DNA of 64,000 bases from Natronobacterium gregoryi SP2 (GCF_000230715.2 NC_019792.1:2914001-2978000); one strand, 5' to 3'; positions 17,589 through 26,052 are shown, numbered from the stretch's first letter. Notes: generated by a model not told the origin, from the sequence alone. A program made the numbers and translations.

Positions 17589-18596
17589 ATGAGCGAGGAG
17601 CAAGTGTTCCCGACCAGGCTATTCGACCCGGAACTAAACCGGGCGATCCACGAGGCACTCCCCGGCGTCGTCGTCGACGCCTTCGGGGCCCTGACTGTCC
17701 TCGGAGACGGTGCAATACTCGTTGCCATCGCTACCCTCTTGTACTGGTTCGGTAGCGAAACAGACCGCCACGATCGGGCAATGGTGCTCGCAGTTGCCGT
17801 GACGACGCTCGCCCTCGTCACCGGCCTGAAAGGAATCCTCGAGATCCCACGACCGCTGTACGTGGCCGAGCCGCCACTCGAGTTCGCACCGGCGGCGTAT
17901 CCGGGTTGGAGCACTCCAAGTGCCCACGCAATGGGTGCTGCAGCAGTCTACGGAGCACTGGCCGTCGTCACGAATACGGGGACACGCCACCAACGGTATG
18001 CAGCTGCCGCCTTTCTCGTCGTCACGATTCCGCTCTCGCGGGTCGTGATCGGCGTCCACTACCTCGGTGACGTCATCATCGGTGCAACACTGGGACTGCT
18101 GCTCGTCGCAGTCGCAGTACGGATCACGACCCGGTCGGTCACGCCAATGTTTGCCCTCTCGTTGGCTATCGCCGTTGCCGCGTTCGCTCTGGGTTCCGAG
18201 GAGTTCACGACGATGGCTATCGGAGCGTCGCTTGGCGGGCTCGTTACCTGGCCGCTCCTCGAGAATCGAACGGCCAATCCACTTGCTGCGTCTCTCCTCT
18301 TTCTCGGTCTGCTCGTACTCCCGTTGTTAGGCGTCGTGAAACTCCTCGAGGTATCCCTCGCCGTCGAAGGTGGCCTCGTAATCGCGGGGACGATGGTGAG
18401 TCTTGCATCGATTCTCGAAACGATCGGATTCGCGCTGGCGTTCGGCGGTGCGCTCGCCGTGCCGTACCTCGCTACCCGACTCAACGATACGGACGCTGTT
18501 CGAAAACTACAGACTGTCCTGCCATTTCGCGGCCGCCACGTCGAACTGGCTGCGGTCGGCGACGAGCCGAGTGTGGACGACCGAACCAGATTCTGA
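17589..18596 (+). CDS. PAP2 superfamily membrane phosphatase
   Basis: Integral membrane acid phosphatase of 335 residues acting on a lipid or isoprenoid phosphate. The three PAP2 motifs are present: KGILEIPRP, PSAHAMG and SRVVIGVHYLGD, the last giving the catalytic His and Asp. About nine membrane helices are visible, more than the six of minimal PAP2 proteins; the extra ones follow the catalytic domain. The start is the ATG at 17589, since the upstream 38 codons of the frame cross a hairpin element. Its TGA stop is the first three bases of a GATACGG hairpin element. Confidence 0.87.
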   Translation: MSEEQVFPTRLFDPELNRAIHEALPGVVVDAFGALTVLGDGAILVAIATLLYWFGSETDRHDRAMVLAVAVTTLALVTGLKGILEIPRPLYVAEPPLEFAPAAYPGWSTPSAHAMGAAAVYGALAVVTNTGTRHQRYAAAAFLVVTIPLSRVVIGVHYLGDVIIGATLGLLLVAVAVRITTRSVTPMFALSLAIAVAAFALGSEEFTTMAIGASLGGLVTWPLLENRTANPLAASLLFLGLLVLPLLGVVKLLEVSLAVEGGLVIAGTMVSLASILETIGFALAFGGALAVPYLATRLNDTDAVRKLQTVLPFRGRHVELAAVGDEPSVDDRTRF

Positions 18597-18679
18597 TACG
18601 GTTTGCTGTCAGTCAGTTCCGGTGCGACCGTGAACTCTCCTGCGGTCGGGCCGGTACATCGGGACAGCAGTCCGTCTGA
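18594..18679 (+). repeat. GATACGG palindromic element abutting the PAP2 stop
   Basis: Begins TGATACGGTTTGCTGTC, whose TGA is the PAP2 stop codon, and ends GGGACAGCAGTCCGTCTG. The outer arms pair over 13 bases with two mismatches and the inner arms (CCGGTGCGACCG/CGGTCGGGCCGG) over 12 with two mismatches, so the whole folds into one hairpin. Confidence 0.85.
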
Positions 18680-18728
18680 CGGCGTCGTAACAAACGTGCT
18701 GTTCGCGGATTTTCCCGCAGCAAAATTG

Positions 18729-18826
18729 CGTGTTGGGACAGATTCGAACCGAAGGAAGCCGTTCTTGTTCGCTCACTTCCCTCGCTGCGCGAGTTGCGAC
18801 TTCCAGGATTCAAACTGCCACAACAA
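18729..18826 (-). repeat. Two tRNA 3'-end-like remnants
   Basis: On the minus strand, 18729-18748 reads GGTTCGAATCTGTCCCAACA, close to the T-arm and acceptor end of the tRNA-Val gene about 130 bases upstream. A second, weaker scrap (GGCAGTTTGAATCC) lies near 18808-18821. They look like decayed attachment-site or tRNA duplicates. Confidence 0.45.
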
Positions 18827-18831
18827 TTTCT

Positions 18832-18859
18832 GACGAACGCACTCCTCACTGCGTTCGTC
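18832..18859 (-). terminator. Perfect 10-bp hairpin downstream of tRNA-Val
   Basis: GACGAACGCA and TGCGTTCGTC form a perfect stem with an 8-base loop, 19 bases beyond the tRNA 3' end on its strand. It could end the tRNA transcript or mark a recombination scar. Confidence 0.45.
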
Positions 18860-18877
18860 GTGTCAGTTCGTCAGGAA

Positions 18878-18952
18878 TGGGTTGGGGCAGATTCGAACTG
18901 CCGACTTCCTCCGTGTGAAGGAGGTATCATAACCGGACTAGATCACCAACCC
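18878..18952 (-). tRNA. tRNA-Val (anticodon CAC)
   Basis: Full cloverleaf on the minus strand. The acceptor stem GGGTTGG/CCAACCC is followed by discriminator A. The anticodon stem is CCTCC/GGAGG with loop TTCACAC giving anticodon CAC, which reads the GUG valine codon. The T-arm is GGCAG-TTCGAAT-CTGCC. No encoded CCA follows and no intron interrupts it. It is 75 bases with the discriminator. Confidence 0.95.
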
Positions 18953-19161
18953 GCAGCCTGTCCTACCGCCGCGTTCGACTTAAGACTTCCTTTCACCGGT
19001 CACCCGACGACCGTCGAATCGAACGCGGGCGACCTGCTCTCGAGGGGCCCCTGGGAGCTACCCACCGCAACTGATCAGTGGGAATTGACTACAGTAAACC
19101 GTCTGAGGCGTCGAGAGACGACAGCGAATGTCTTTAGTCGACTCGATGAGATCGTTCGATC

Positions 19162-20061
19162 GTGAGATCCCATACCCGTCGTGTCTATGGTCTCATCGTC
19201 CCGTTGCTTCTCGTCGGCGCTTTCGTCTTCGGTTCGGGACCGATTTCGTTCCCGATTCTGGGTGAGATCGAACCGGAAGAGCACTCGCTTTTCGTTTCCA
19301 CGCTTTTGATCGGGTTAGTCGACGGCTTCAACCCCTGCTCTCTGTGGGTACTGACCGTCCTTTTGGGAATCACAGTCCACGCTGGGAGAAAGAAGAGTAT
19401 CGTGGTCGGACTGACCTTCCTTTCTATCACCGCAGTGATCTACGGTCTCTTCATCGCGGGTGTCCTCAGTATCTTCGCCTACGTCAGTCACCTGGACGCG
19501 ATTCGAGCGGTCGTGGCTTTTTTCGCCATCGTGTTCGGCATCGTGTCAATAAAAGACTTCTTCGCACTCGGGCGGTGGGTCTCGTTTAGCATTGGGGACT
19601 CGCACAAACCGAAGATATACGACCGAATCCGAACCGCAGTCTACGCCGATGGCATGCTCTCGACGATCGGTGCGACGGCGATTATGGCGGCTGGCATTGC
19701 TCTCGTCGAACTCCCGTGTACTTCCGGGTTCCCGCTCGTCTGGTCCAATCTCGTCGCTGCAACGGAGCCTTCGACGGCCATTTACAGCAGTCTTCTCTCC
19801 CTGTACCTCCTTGCCTATCTCTCGATCGAACTGGTCGTCTTCGGCGTCGCCGTCGTCACGCTCGAGAAAATTCGTTACGGGGAACCGAAGGGCAGAGTCC
19901 TCAAGTTGCTCGCCGGAACCGTCATGATCGCTCTTGGCGGAGCTCTCCTCGTCGAGCCGACCATCCTCGAGAGCGTTCAGGCGACGGTTCTGTTGTTCGC
20001 CGGAGCAGCCGGTATCACGGCGGCGGTTAGCGTTGTTTTCTATCGAACTGGGCGGCTTTGA
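19162..20061 (+). CDS. CcdA/DsbD-like membrane thiol-disulfide transporter
   Basis: Membrane protein of 299 residues with about eight helices that probably carries reducing equivalents across the membrane for cytochrome c maturation or extracytoplasmic thiol reduction. Two isolated cysteines sit at the characteristic positions: in GLVDGFNPCSLWVL and in ALVELPCTSGFPLVW. This NPC/LPC pair matches the transmembrane reductase of the DsbD/CcdA/cytochrome c biogenesis family. The start is a GTG. The next gene on the strand encodes a secreted thioredoxin-like lipoprotein with a CPVC site, a likely electron acceptor. Confidence 0.85.
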   Translation: MRSHTRRVYGLIVPLLLVGAFVFGSGPISFPILGEIEPEEHSLFVSTLLIGLVDGFNPCSLWVLTVLLGITVHAGRKKSIVVGLTFLSITAVIYGLFIAGVLSIFAYVSHLDAIRAVVAFFAIVFGIVSIKDFFALGRWVSFSIGDSHKPKIYDRIRTAVYADGMLSTIGATAIMAAGIALVELPCTSGFPLVWSNLVAATEPSTAIYSSLLSLYLLAYLSIELVVFGVAVVTLEKIRYGEPKGRVLKLLAGTVMIALGGALLVEPTILESVQATVLLFAGAAGITAAVSVVFYRTGRL

Positions 20062-20136
20062 ACTCCCCACCACCGTACGGCACCACACTGTTCCACCAGA
20101 AATAGGTTAAGCGGGATACGTGAATTGATCCAACAC

Positions 20137-20610
20137 ATGAAAAAGCAGACCCGCACCGACAGCAACGGCCGGTCACGGATCACGCGCCGAACGTATCTCA
20201 CAGCTAGCGGCCTCGGACTGGGGGGCGGGCTCGCTGGTTGTCTCGAGAGCACCGACGCCAAAGATTCGACCTTCGCAACTGCCCCGGAAGACGTCGATTC
20301 AGCCGTTGTTGTCATCTGGTTCTGGGGGGACGGCTGTCCCGTCTGCGAGGAGCAACGCTCTTTCTTCGAAACACTCCACGAGCGGGACGACGTCGCCGTT
20401 CTCGCGTACGAAGTGTACAACGATCAGGAAAATCAGGACAAGTTTCGGGACGTGGTCGAGACGTACCAGCTTCCAAACGAGGCTGTGCCTGTCGTCTTCG
20501 TTGGAGACCGATACTGGATCGGCGATAGCGAGCAAATCCGGTCCGGAATCGAATCCGCTATCGACCAGTGTGACGAAAACCAGTGTAGCACTCCGAGATT
20601 GCTCGAGTGA
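20137..20610 (+). CDS. Tat-exported thioredoxin-like lipoprotein
   Basis: Extracytoplasmic thioredoxin-fold protein of 157 residues. The N-terminus has a Tat signal (ITRRTYLTASG) ending in a lipobox (LAGC), so it should be lipid-anchored outside the membrane. The active site CPVC follows strand 1 (VVVIWFWGDGCPVC), and the cis-proline loop is EAVPVVFVG. I start at the ATG at 20137; the frame also has a TTG four codons earlier. Two further Cys near the C-terminus (QCDENQC) may be structural. It lies 75 bases after the CcdA-like gene, its probable reductant. Confidence 0.88.
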   Translation: MKKQTRTDSNGRSRITRRTYLTASGLGLGGGLAGCLESTDAKDSTFATAPEDVDSAVVVIWFWGDGCPVCEEQRSFFETLHERDDVAVLAYEVYNDQENQDKFRDVVETYQLPNEAVPVVFVGDRYWIGDSEQIRSGIESAIDQCDENQCSTPRLLE

Positions 20611-20941
20611 GCGCGAAGTCCAAGCGGGCGGGACAGGTGAACCGCCTCGGGTCAGTCCCGTGGCTTCCCGTTTCGATGACGTGACTTGCAGGAACCGACG
20701 AAGACCAGCCGCCGTTGGTTTCCACAGCGGTCGCAGTCTCCACGGGCGTGACTTCGGCCTGTCCCAGACTGAACTCCTGCAGATCGCGAGAAAGAATAAC
20801 CAGCACGCCCATGCCTGGACTCGCCTCGAGCATTCCGTCGGCGAGCAGTCCCCACGACATGAGGACGAAGGCGAGCGTCCTGGAGCCGAAAAATTCCGCG
20901 AAGAGTTTCTGCGTAGTAGTGAATTCACTGGAAGTCACCAT
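20558..20941 (-). CDS. Uncertain hypothetical protein with one hydrophobic segment
   Basis: A 127-codon frame overlapping the 3' end of the thioredoxin-like gene on the other strand. Its first 75 residues look protein-like (LFAEFFGSRTLAFVLMSWGLLADGMLEA, one possible membrane helix), but the rest does not. It may be a short real gene, a remnant of a truncated membrane protein, or chance. Confidence 0.25.
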   Translation of the reverse strand: MVTSSEFTTTQKLFAEFFGSRTLAFVLMSWGLLADGMLEASPGMGVLVILSRDLQEFSLGQAEVTPVETATAVETNGGWSSSVPASHVIETGSHGTDPRRFTCPARLDFALTRAISECYTGFRHTGR

Positions 20942-21342
20942 CCATCGTCACACCATTCGACTGAGACATGTCCACAACCTGATCGGAAACCACACTTTCC
21001 GAGCACTCAAGACCGCTGCGACTAGTCTAGTGGCGGGCCAAGCCTGAACTGATGGGTCGAATCTGGCGGTGTGGCTCGATTCGACCCGTCAGGCGACGGT
21101 TGGGGCGGTACTAGAGAGTCTCTATTTCGTGTCTGCACGAGTAAATAGGGGCGATTCCTCCGGCAACTGATCGCGTCCATACTCGAGAGAAATCGCGACC
21201 GGCTGTCGGAACGATATCGCCTCGAAATCGACGAGACGACGCTGTGTCAGCTATTAGGGCGTTGGACCTGCCTCGAGTGGAATCGACTACCCTGGAAAAG
21301 CCGACCGTCAAAGTGGAACCGACCGTCCGGAGGAATCGGCCG
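20611..21342. other. Gene-poor stretch of about 730 bases
   Basis: Contains the doubtful minus-strand frame above, an 88-bp element at 21027-21114 and a doubtful 66-codon minus-strand frame (21111-21311) whose TAG stop lies in that element's terminal CTAG. Nothing else is supported. Confidence 0.5.
21027..21114 (+). repeat. 88-bp CTAG-bounded palindromic element (A2)
   Basis: Identical to the copy at 12143-12230 except for two bases, including the central stem GGGTCGAATC/GATTCGACCC and both CTAG ends. An extra CTAG lies just to the left (21022-21025). Confidence 0.92.
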
Positions 21343-22551
21343 TCAGGACGGACAACGCGGTCGCTCTACAGCGCCGTCGTCCGACTCGTACCCGTGGGCT
21401 GCCGCCACGTCGACCAGGCCGGCCCCCTGGTTGGTGTCGTCCATCTCGAGGTCTTCGGCGGTCTCGAGCAGTCGCTCGCGAGCGTCGGCCGGAGTGTCGC
21501 CGTCGGCCAGCAACGTGGCGGCGGCACCCGTCACGTGCGGTGCCGCCATCGAAGTCCCGCTCTGGGTGGCGTAGCCGTCGACACTCGTCGAGCAGACATC
21601 TACGCCCGGAGCCGCGATGTCGACCTCGGGGCCGGTCGACGAGAAACCGGCGAGATCGTCGTCGATATCCGTCGCGGCAACGGCGACGAACTCGTCGTAA
21701 GCGGCAGGGTAGCCGACGGAGTCGGGCCGACCGTAGTTCCCGGCGGCCGCGACCGGCAAGACCCCTGCTTCGAGGGCGTACTCTCCGGCGACTTGCAGGG
21801 CGGGGGATGTCTGGCGCGATCCGAGACTGAGGTTGATCACGTCCCACTCCTGGTCGGCGGCGTACCGGATCGCCTCGACGATCGCGGAGGCACGACAGCC
21901 ACCCGCCCCACCACAGACCTTCAGCGCGTGGAGCGTCGCGTCCGGAGCGACGCCGACGACGCCGCCGTCGCCGTCACCGGCCGCGATGGTCCCCGCAACG
22001 TGGGTTCCGTGCCCGAGGTCGTCCCCCCACGGCAGGTCACACCCGTCGCAGTCGATCCACGACTCGTGGTTGGATTCGGCGTTCGGGTCCGCCAGGTTCC
22101 CCGCCAGGTCGACGTGGCTGACGGCGATGCCGTGATCGATGACGCCGACATCGACACCCGCTCCCGTCGCTCCCGCCGCGTGGGCGACGCCGGCACCGAT
22201 CCGATCGACCCCCCACGGGAGCGTCTGTTCGGTCCCGTCCGCTCGCGTGGAGACGCGCGTCAGTGTGTGGTCGGGCTGTACGAACGCAACGTCGTCGCGG
22301 GAGCGCAACGACTCGAGACGGGCCGGCGGGAAGACGCCCCGAACCAGTTTCAGCGACGTGTGCTCGGTGAGATCGATCCGGTCCGCCCCGCTGTCCGAGA
22401 CGGACGCGACCGCGGCCGCGCCGTCGGCCGACCGCGTGCCCACGATGTACTGGTCAAGCCAGCGGTAGACGGCGGCTCCGACGCCGAGACCGAGTGTGCC
22501 CGTTCCCACGGATCTCAACAGGTCACGCCGGGACCACTCGCGACTCCTCAT
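21343..22551 (-). CDS. Secreted subtilisin-like serine protease (S8)
   Basis: Extracellular protease of 402 residues from the Met at 22551. It has a Tat-type signal (WSRRDLLRSVGTGTLGLG), a propeptide of about 100 residues, and the S8 domain with a complete triad: Asp in VGVIDHG, His in GHGTHVAGT, Ser in GTSMAAPH, and the oxyanion Asn in AAAGNYG. Asp is followed by His rather than the usual Thr/Ser. It lacks the PPC or PKD tail of halolysins, ending soon after the catalytic domain. Four closely spaced Cys (IDCDGCD, KVCGGAGGC) may form disulfides. The next gene upstream encodes a membrane protein. Confidence 0.92.
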   Translation of the reverse strand: MRSREWSRRDLLRSVGTGTLGLGVGAAVYRWLDQYIVGTRSADGAAAVASVSDSGADRIDLTEHTSLKLVRGVFPPARLESLRSRDDVAFVQPDHTLTRVSTRADGTEQTLPWGVDRIGAGVAHAAGATGAGVDVGVIDHGIAVSHVDLAGNLADPNAESNHESWIDCDGCDLPWGDDLGHGTHVAGTIAAGDGDGGVVGVAPDATLHALKVCGGAGGCRASAIVEAIRYAADQEWDVINLSLGSRQTSPALQVAGEYALEAGVLPVAAAGNYGRPDSVGYPAAYDEFVAVAATDIDDDLAGFSSTGPEVDIAAPGVDVCSTSVDGYATQSGTSMAAPHVTGAAATLLADGDTPADARERLLETAEDLEMDDTNQGAGLVDVAAAHGYESDDGAVERPRCPS

Positions 22552-22610
22552 ACGCTCGCTCCTTCCACATCGGTGGTAATAAATCCAGAACCCGAACACG
22601 AGCTGTCCCG

Positions 22611-23165
22611 TTAGTTACGGTCCACCTCGACGTCGTCGCGGGAGTCGGCCGAGTTCTGTGGCTCGTCGGCCACCCGCTCGTGCCCGTGCTCGTGCTCGTC
22701 CGCGGCGTCGGCAGCGTGAGACGCCGACGACCCCGCCACGGGCGACGACGGGGAGTCAGAGCTCCGGACTCGAGCATCGGCCTCCTCGACGGGTTCGGTC
22801 AGCCCGTCCCGCAGGTCGTCGCCGAAGTGCGCACCGAACGCCCCTACGGCGGCGGCAAGCACGATCGACACGAGCAAGGTCGCAGGATCGACCACACCGA
22901 GTACGGCCACCGCAGTGACGATCTCGTTGCCGATGCCCGCGCCGGCAGCGAGGACCCCGAGGGTTGCCAGTGCGGCAGCAATGGCAGTCTCGAGCAACGG
23001 ACGGTTCTCGACTGCCATACCAGTCACAAACCCGCCGACGAAGAGGCCGACGAAGGAACCGGCGACGGGCACGAGCGCCAGCCCTGCAGCTGCGCCGACG
23101 GCCATCGCCACGAGGGCGACGACGAACCCGGCGAGCGAGAACCGTCTCCACGATCTGTCGCTCAC
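22611..23165 (-). CDS. Glycine/alanine-rich membrane protein with His/Asp-rich tail
   Basis: From the GTG at 23165 this has 184 residues: about four membrane helices in the first 110 (FVVALVAMAVGAAAGLALV, FVGLFVGGFVTGMAV, IAAALATLGVLAAGAGIG, LLVSIVLAAAVGAFGAHF) resembling DUF5518-type proteins. A charged cytoplasmic tail with DEHEHGHERV follows. The GTG overlaps the stop of the small gene upstream by four bases (GTGA), which fixes the start and implies coupling. The frame extends upstream only through that other gene. Function unknown. Confidence 0.75.
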   Translation of the reverse strand: MSDRSWRRFSLAGFVVALVAMAVGAAAGLALVPVAGSFVGLFVGGFVTGMAVENRPLLETAIAAALATLGVLAAGAGIGNEIVTAVAVLGVVDPATLLVSIVLAAAVGAFGAHFGDDLRDGLTEPVEEADARVRSSDSPSSPVAGSSASHAADAADEHEHGHERVADEPQNSADSRDDVEVDRN

Positions 23166-23398
23166 GTGTGGTTCAGTCGGCAAGTGGGGTATTGGATGTT
23201 TCCCCGGTCGGTCGTGGTTGCCGTCGACACTCCAGTCGGAACGGGATCGACGGCAATCGCCAAAGCGCTGCCACAGCGAGAGCACATCCGCGAAACAGTG
23301 ACGGCCGTTCTATCGACCACCCGACTCGCCGACTCCGAGGTGGTCGACGCGGTGATTCGGTCGTCTTCCTCGTTCTCGAACTCGAGAGAAACAGTCAT
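23162..23398 (-). CDS. Small zinc-knuckle-like protein coupled to the membrane protein
   Basis: A 78-residue acidic protein: MTVSLEFENEEDDRITAS, then a CSRCGS knuckle near residue 39 and a single Cys near the end (YPTCRLNHT), giving an incomplete CxxC...C(x3)H set that might bind one zinc. The GTGA overlap with the following membrane-protein gene is the main evidence that both are real. No family recognised. Confidence 0.55.
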   Translation of the reverse strand: MTVSLEFENEEDDRITASTTSESASRVVDRTAVTVSRMCSRCGSALAIAVDPVPTGVSTATTTDRGNIQYPTCRLNHT

Positions 23399-23514
23399 CC
23401 AGCCGCGACGTTCCAGTTCGATCCGGTCGCGATTTATGTTTCTGCTCGAGGTACGGCTGGTTCATGTTCGGTTCCAGAGGGCACAACGGCCGAAGGTCGG
23501 AGGAGCGATCGTAA

Positions 23515-24510
23515 ATGTGTACACGATTGGTGTACCTCGGCTCTGGAAACGTCGTTATGACCGGCCGAACGATGGACTGGCACGGTGAGATCGGCACCAA
23601 CATCTGGGTGTTTCCACGCGGAGTGGAACGAACTGGCGCGGTCGGCCCAAACTCGATCGAGTGGACTGCGGAGTACGGTAGCGTCACCGCTTCCGCCTAC
23701 GACATCGCGACGACCGACGGAATGAACGAGGCCGGTCTGGCTGCGAATCTCCTGTGGCTTTCGGAGTCCGACTATCCCCAGTGGAACGGCGATGCGTCCG
23801 GACTGGCGATTTCGCTGTGGGCGCAGTACGCTCTCGACAACTTCGGAACAGTCGCTGAAGCAGTCGAGAGCCACCGGGAAGCGGAGTTCGTCGTCGTCTC
23901 TGCAGAGATTCCGGACGAAGATCGGTTCGCTACTCTGCATCTCTCCCTGTCGGACGCGACGGGAGACAGCGCCGTCTTCGAGTATGTCGACGGCGAGTTA
24001 ACGATCCACCATGGACGAGAGTACCAGGTGATGACCAACTCGCCGCCGTTCGACCAGCAACTCGCACTCGGCGAGTACTGGTCGGAGATCGGCGGCACCG
24101 TCATGTTACCGGGCACGAATCGTGCGGCCGACCGATTCGTCCGGGCGAGTTTCTTCGCCGACGCGATGCCACAGACTGCGAGCCGTCGAGTCGCAACCGC
24201 GAGTGTCTTTGGCGCGATCCGTAACGTCTCGGTCCCATACGGGCTCAGCACGTCTGACGAACCCGACATCTCCTCGACTCGCTGGCGAACAGTCGCGGAC
24301 CACCGGGATCGACGCTACTACTTCGAGTCCGCACTTTCGCCGAACGTCTTCTGGCTGGACCTCGGCGGAGTCGACTTCTCCCCTGATGCCGGCGTTCGAA
24401 CGCTTCCCCTCGGCGAGAACCAGGCAAACGTCTTCGCCGGCGACGTCGCAGACGAACTCGTCGACACCGAACCGTTCGAGTTTCTCGGCATCCCCGCTCG
24501 CTCGGGGTGA
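23515..24510 (+). CDS. Linear amide C-N hydrolase (penicillin V acylase/choloylglycine hydrolase family)
   Basis: Ntn-type amidase of 331 residues. The nucleophile is Cys2, exposed by removal of Met1. Arg18 and Asp21 (GRTMDW) match the conserved Arg and Asp of the family, and the motif TTDGMNEAGLAANLLWL supplies the usual Asn. Family members cleave linear amides such as N-acyl homoserine lactones, penicillin V or conjugated bile salts; the natural substrate here is unknown. No signal peptide is possible because Cys2 must be N-terminal, so it acts in the cytoplasm. It is divergent from the zinc-knuckle gene. Confidence 0.9.
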   Translation: MCTRLVYLGSGNVVMTGRTMDWHGEIGTNIWVFPRGVERTGAVGPNSIEWTAEYGSVTASAYDIATTDGMNEAGLAANLLWLSESDYPQWNGDASGLAISLWAQYALDNFGTVAEAVESHREAEFVVVSAEIPDEDRFATLHLSLSDATGDSAVFEYVDGELTIHHGREYQVMTNSPPFDQQLALGEYWSEIGGTVMLPGTNRAADRFVRASFFADAMPQTASRRVATASVFGAIRNVSVPYGLSTSDEPDISSTRWRTVADHRDRRYYFESALSPNVFWLDLGGVDFSPDAGVRTLPLGENQANVFAGDVADELVDTEPFEFLGIPARSG

Positions 24511-24851
24511 CACTGACCGACTCCCCGGCGAAAATTTCGGACTCCGACTCCGGGCGTTTACGAGCGCACGCAATCTCCCGGACCAGATGGGAGTTTTCGA
24601 CGGTCGCATCGGGTGCTACGTCGGCAACGTTCTCAACTCCGTCTCTGACCGCCCGGTGGGTGCACAATCGAAGCCCGTATCTGCTATGGCCACAGTCATC
24701 GACGTATCGCGGCGGCTTCTACTGTCAAAATCGAGAGCCTCGGCACTCATAGGGCTCGTCGTCACCGGGTGCCGAGTCCGGCTCGGAGCGGGTGCATCGT
24801 CATCGGCCACTTGAGCGTACGGTCCCCTTCATAAAGACGTTTTTCCATACG
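24511..24851. other. Gene-free stretch of about 340 bases
   Basis: Lies between two convergent genes. The open frames present lack credible start context or family resemblance, and I see no repeat or hairpin of note. Confidence 0.4.
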
Positions 24852-25709
24852 TCACTCGAGGATCGCCGACAGGTTCTCCTGCCAGAGACACGGCCGGAAG
24901 GCGATGTCGTAGCCCGTCGTGTCCCGGACATTGTCGAGTCCGTTTCGGAACTGGTCCCACTCGTGGTCCATCAGGGCGACTTCGTCGGCGGTGCCCATCA
25001 CGCCCGTGTTTTCGGGGTCGTCGTCGTGACAGAGCACGAGGTGGGTGATCTCGTGGAGGACGAGAGCTGCCTCTTCGAACGGGTCGTCTCGCTCTGCGAC
25101 GACGGCACGGTTCCCGAGGCTGAATCCGTTGACGTGGCCGTCGGGTCCGCCCCCCATCGCGTCGATCCAGTGGCTGTAGATCCGCCCCGCGTCGGCGGCT
25201 TTCGTCGTACCCGGAACGACGAGTAGTTGCAGCGCGACGTTCTTGAGGACGTCCTCGATTTCCTCGCTGTAGAAACTGTCTCGACCCCATAACAGGCCCT
25301 TGACGGTCGTTCCGTATCGATTGGCGACTGCTTGCGGGTCGTATCGTGTCGGGTAGTCGAGCCACTGTGCGTGGATGCCGCGAGTGCGAACCAGGTCGAC
25401 GATCGTTCGTTTCGTCCCCGGAGAGATCGACGTCCCGCCGACGTATCTGGCGTCGAGCAGGAGATCTGGACGGCCGACCGCGAGTCCCTCGAACTGGTCG
25501 CCGAAAATCCCCTCCAGCCGTCGGTGAAACGTCGCCGAACGCTTCTTTGCGTCGAGAATACCGTCGTCGTCGCTATCCTCGATCATGCGACTGCGAACGA
25601 CCGACCCGACGCCGCTGACGGCCGAGAGACTTCCGGCGACGCTGGCGGAGCGAAGAAGCAGTCGTCGAGTCGGGCGACGATCGTCGCCGCCACCGCCAAT
25701 CACCATCAC
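24852..25709 (-). CDS. Tat-exported metzincin-like metalloprotease
   Basis: A 285-residue secreted protein. The N-terminus has a Tat-like signal (TRRLLLRSASVAGSLSAVSG). The putative zinc site is H219-E220-x2-H223 followed by Asp229 at the position of the third ligand in HExxHxxGxxH/D metzincins, and Met238 in TGVMGT fits the Met-turn. The usual Gly at the eighth motif position is Leu226. An Asp third ligand occurs in snapalysin-like enzymes. The rest (DARYVGGTSISPG) is not recognised. Proteolysis is an inference; a non-catalytic role is possible. Confidence 0.7.
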   Translation of the reverse strand: MMVIGGGGDDRRPTRRLLLRSASVAGSLSAVSGVGSVVRSRMIEDSDDDGILDAKKRSATFHRRLEGIFGDQFEGLAVGRPDLLLDARYVGGTSISPGTKRTIVDLVRTRGIHAQWLDYPTRYDPQAVANRYGTTVKGLLWGRDSFYSEEIEDVLKNVALQLLVVPGTTKAADAGRIYSHWIDAMGGGPDGHVNGFSLGNRAVVAERDDPFEEAALVLHEITHLVLCHDDDPENTGVMGTADEVALMDHEWDQFRNGLDNVRDTTGYDIAFRPCLWQENLSAILE

Positions 25710-25839
25710 GTCGTGCTAACGCGACACGTCCACGTTATTCTGCGTGTGAACTACGCCAGGCTTTAACTCGAAAAGAGGGACATTCTGTACTGTCCCCTCT
25801 CGAGGGCGTGTTCGCCAGTAGAACGAATCAGCGGTTTTC

Positions 25840-26052
25840 TTAGGTCTCTGTCGCCGAGGCCGACTGGCTAGTCGCGACGGCGGCGTTGAACTCGTCGAAC
25901 AGGTTCTCGAGTCGCTGCGTGTTCCGGTGAGAGAAGGTTGCAGGTGCCGTTTCGGTAACTGGCCGCGTTTCGGAGCCGGTCGCGGTCGTTTCGGACGATT
26001 GTGGTCGATCGATCAGCGAACTTGACTGGGGTGGAACGTTTCGTGTGCTCAT
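25840..26052 (-). CDS. Small Ser/Thr-rich hypothetical protein
   Basis: A 70-residue frame, polar and probably unfolded for the first 40 residues, ending in an amphipathic helix (RNTQRLENLFDEFNAAVATS). Composition is haloarchaeal and the ATG has a suitable upstream AT-rich region, but there is no family evidence. Confidence 0.4.
   Translation of the reverse strand: MSTRNVPPQSSSLIDRPQSSETTATGSETRPVTETAPATFSHRNTQRLENLFDEFNAAVATSQSASATET

Noticed and set aside
24616-24810. 64-codon minus-strand frame in the gap at 24.5-24.85 kb
   Set aside because: Polar composition without domain pattern, no overlap or operon context, and no promoter seen.
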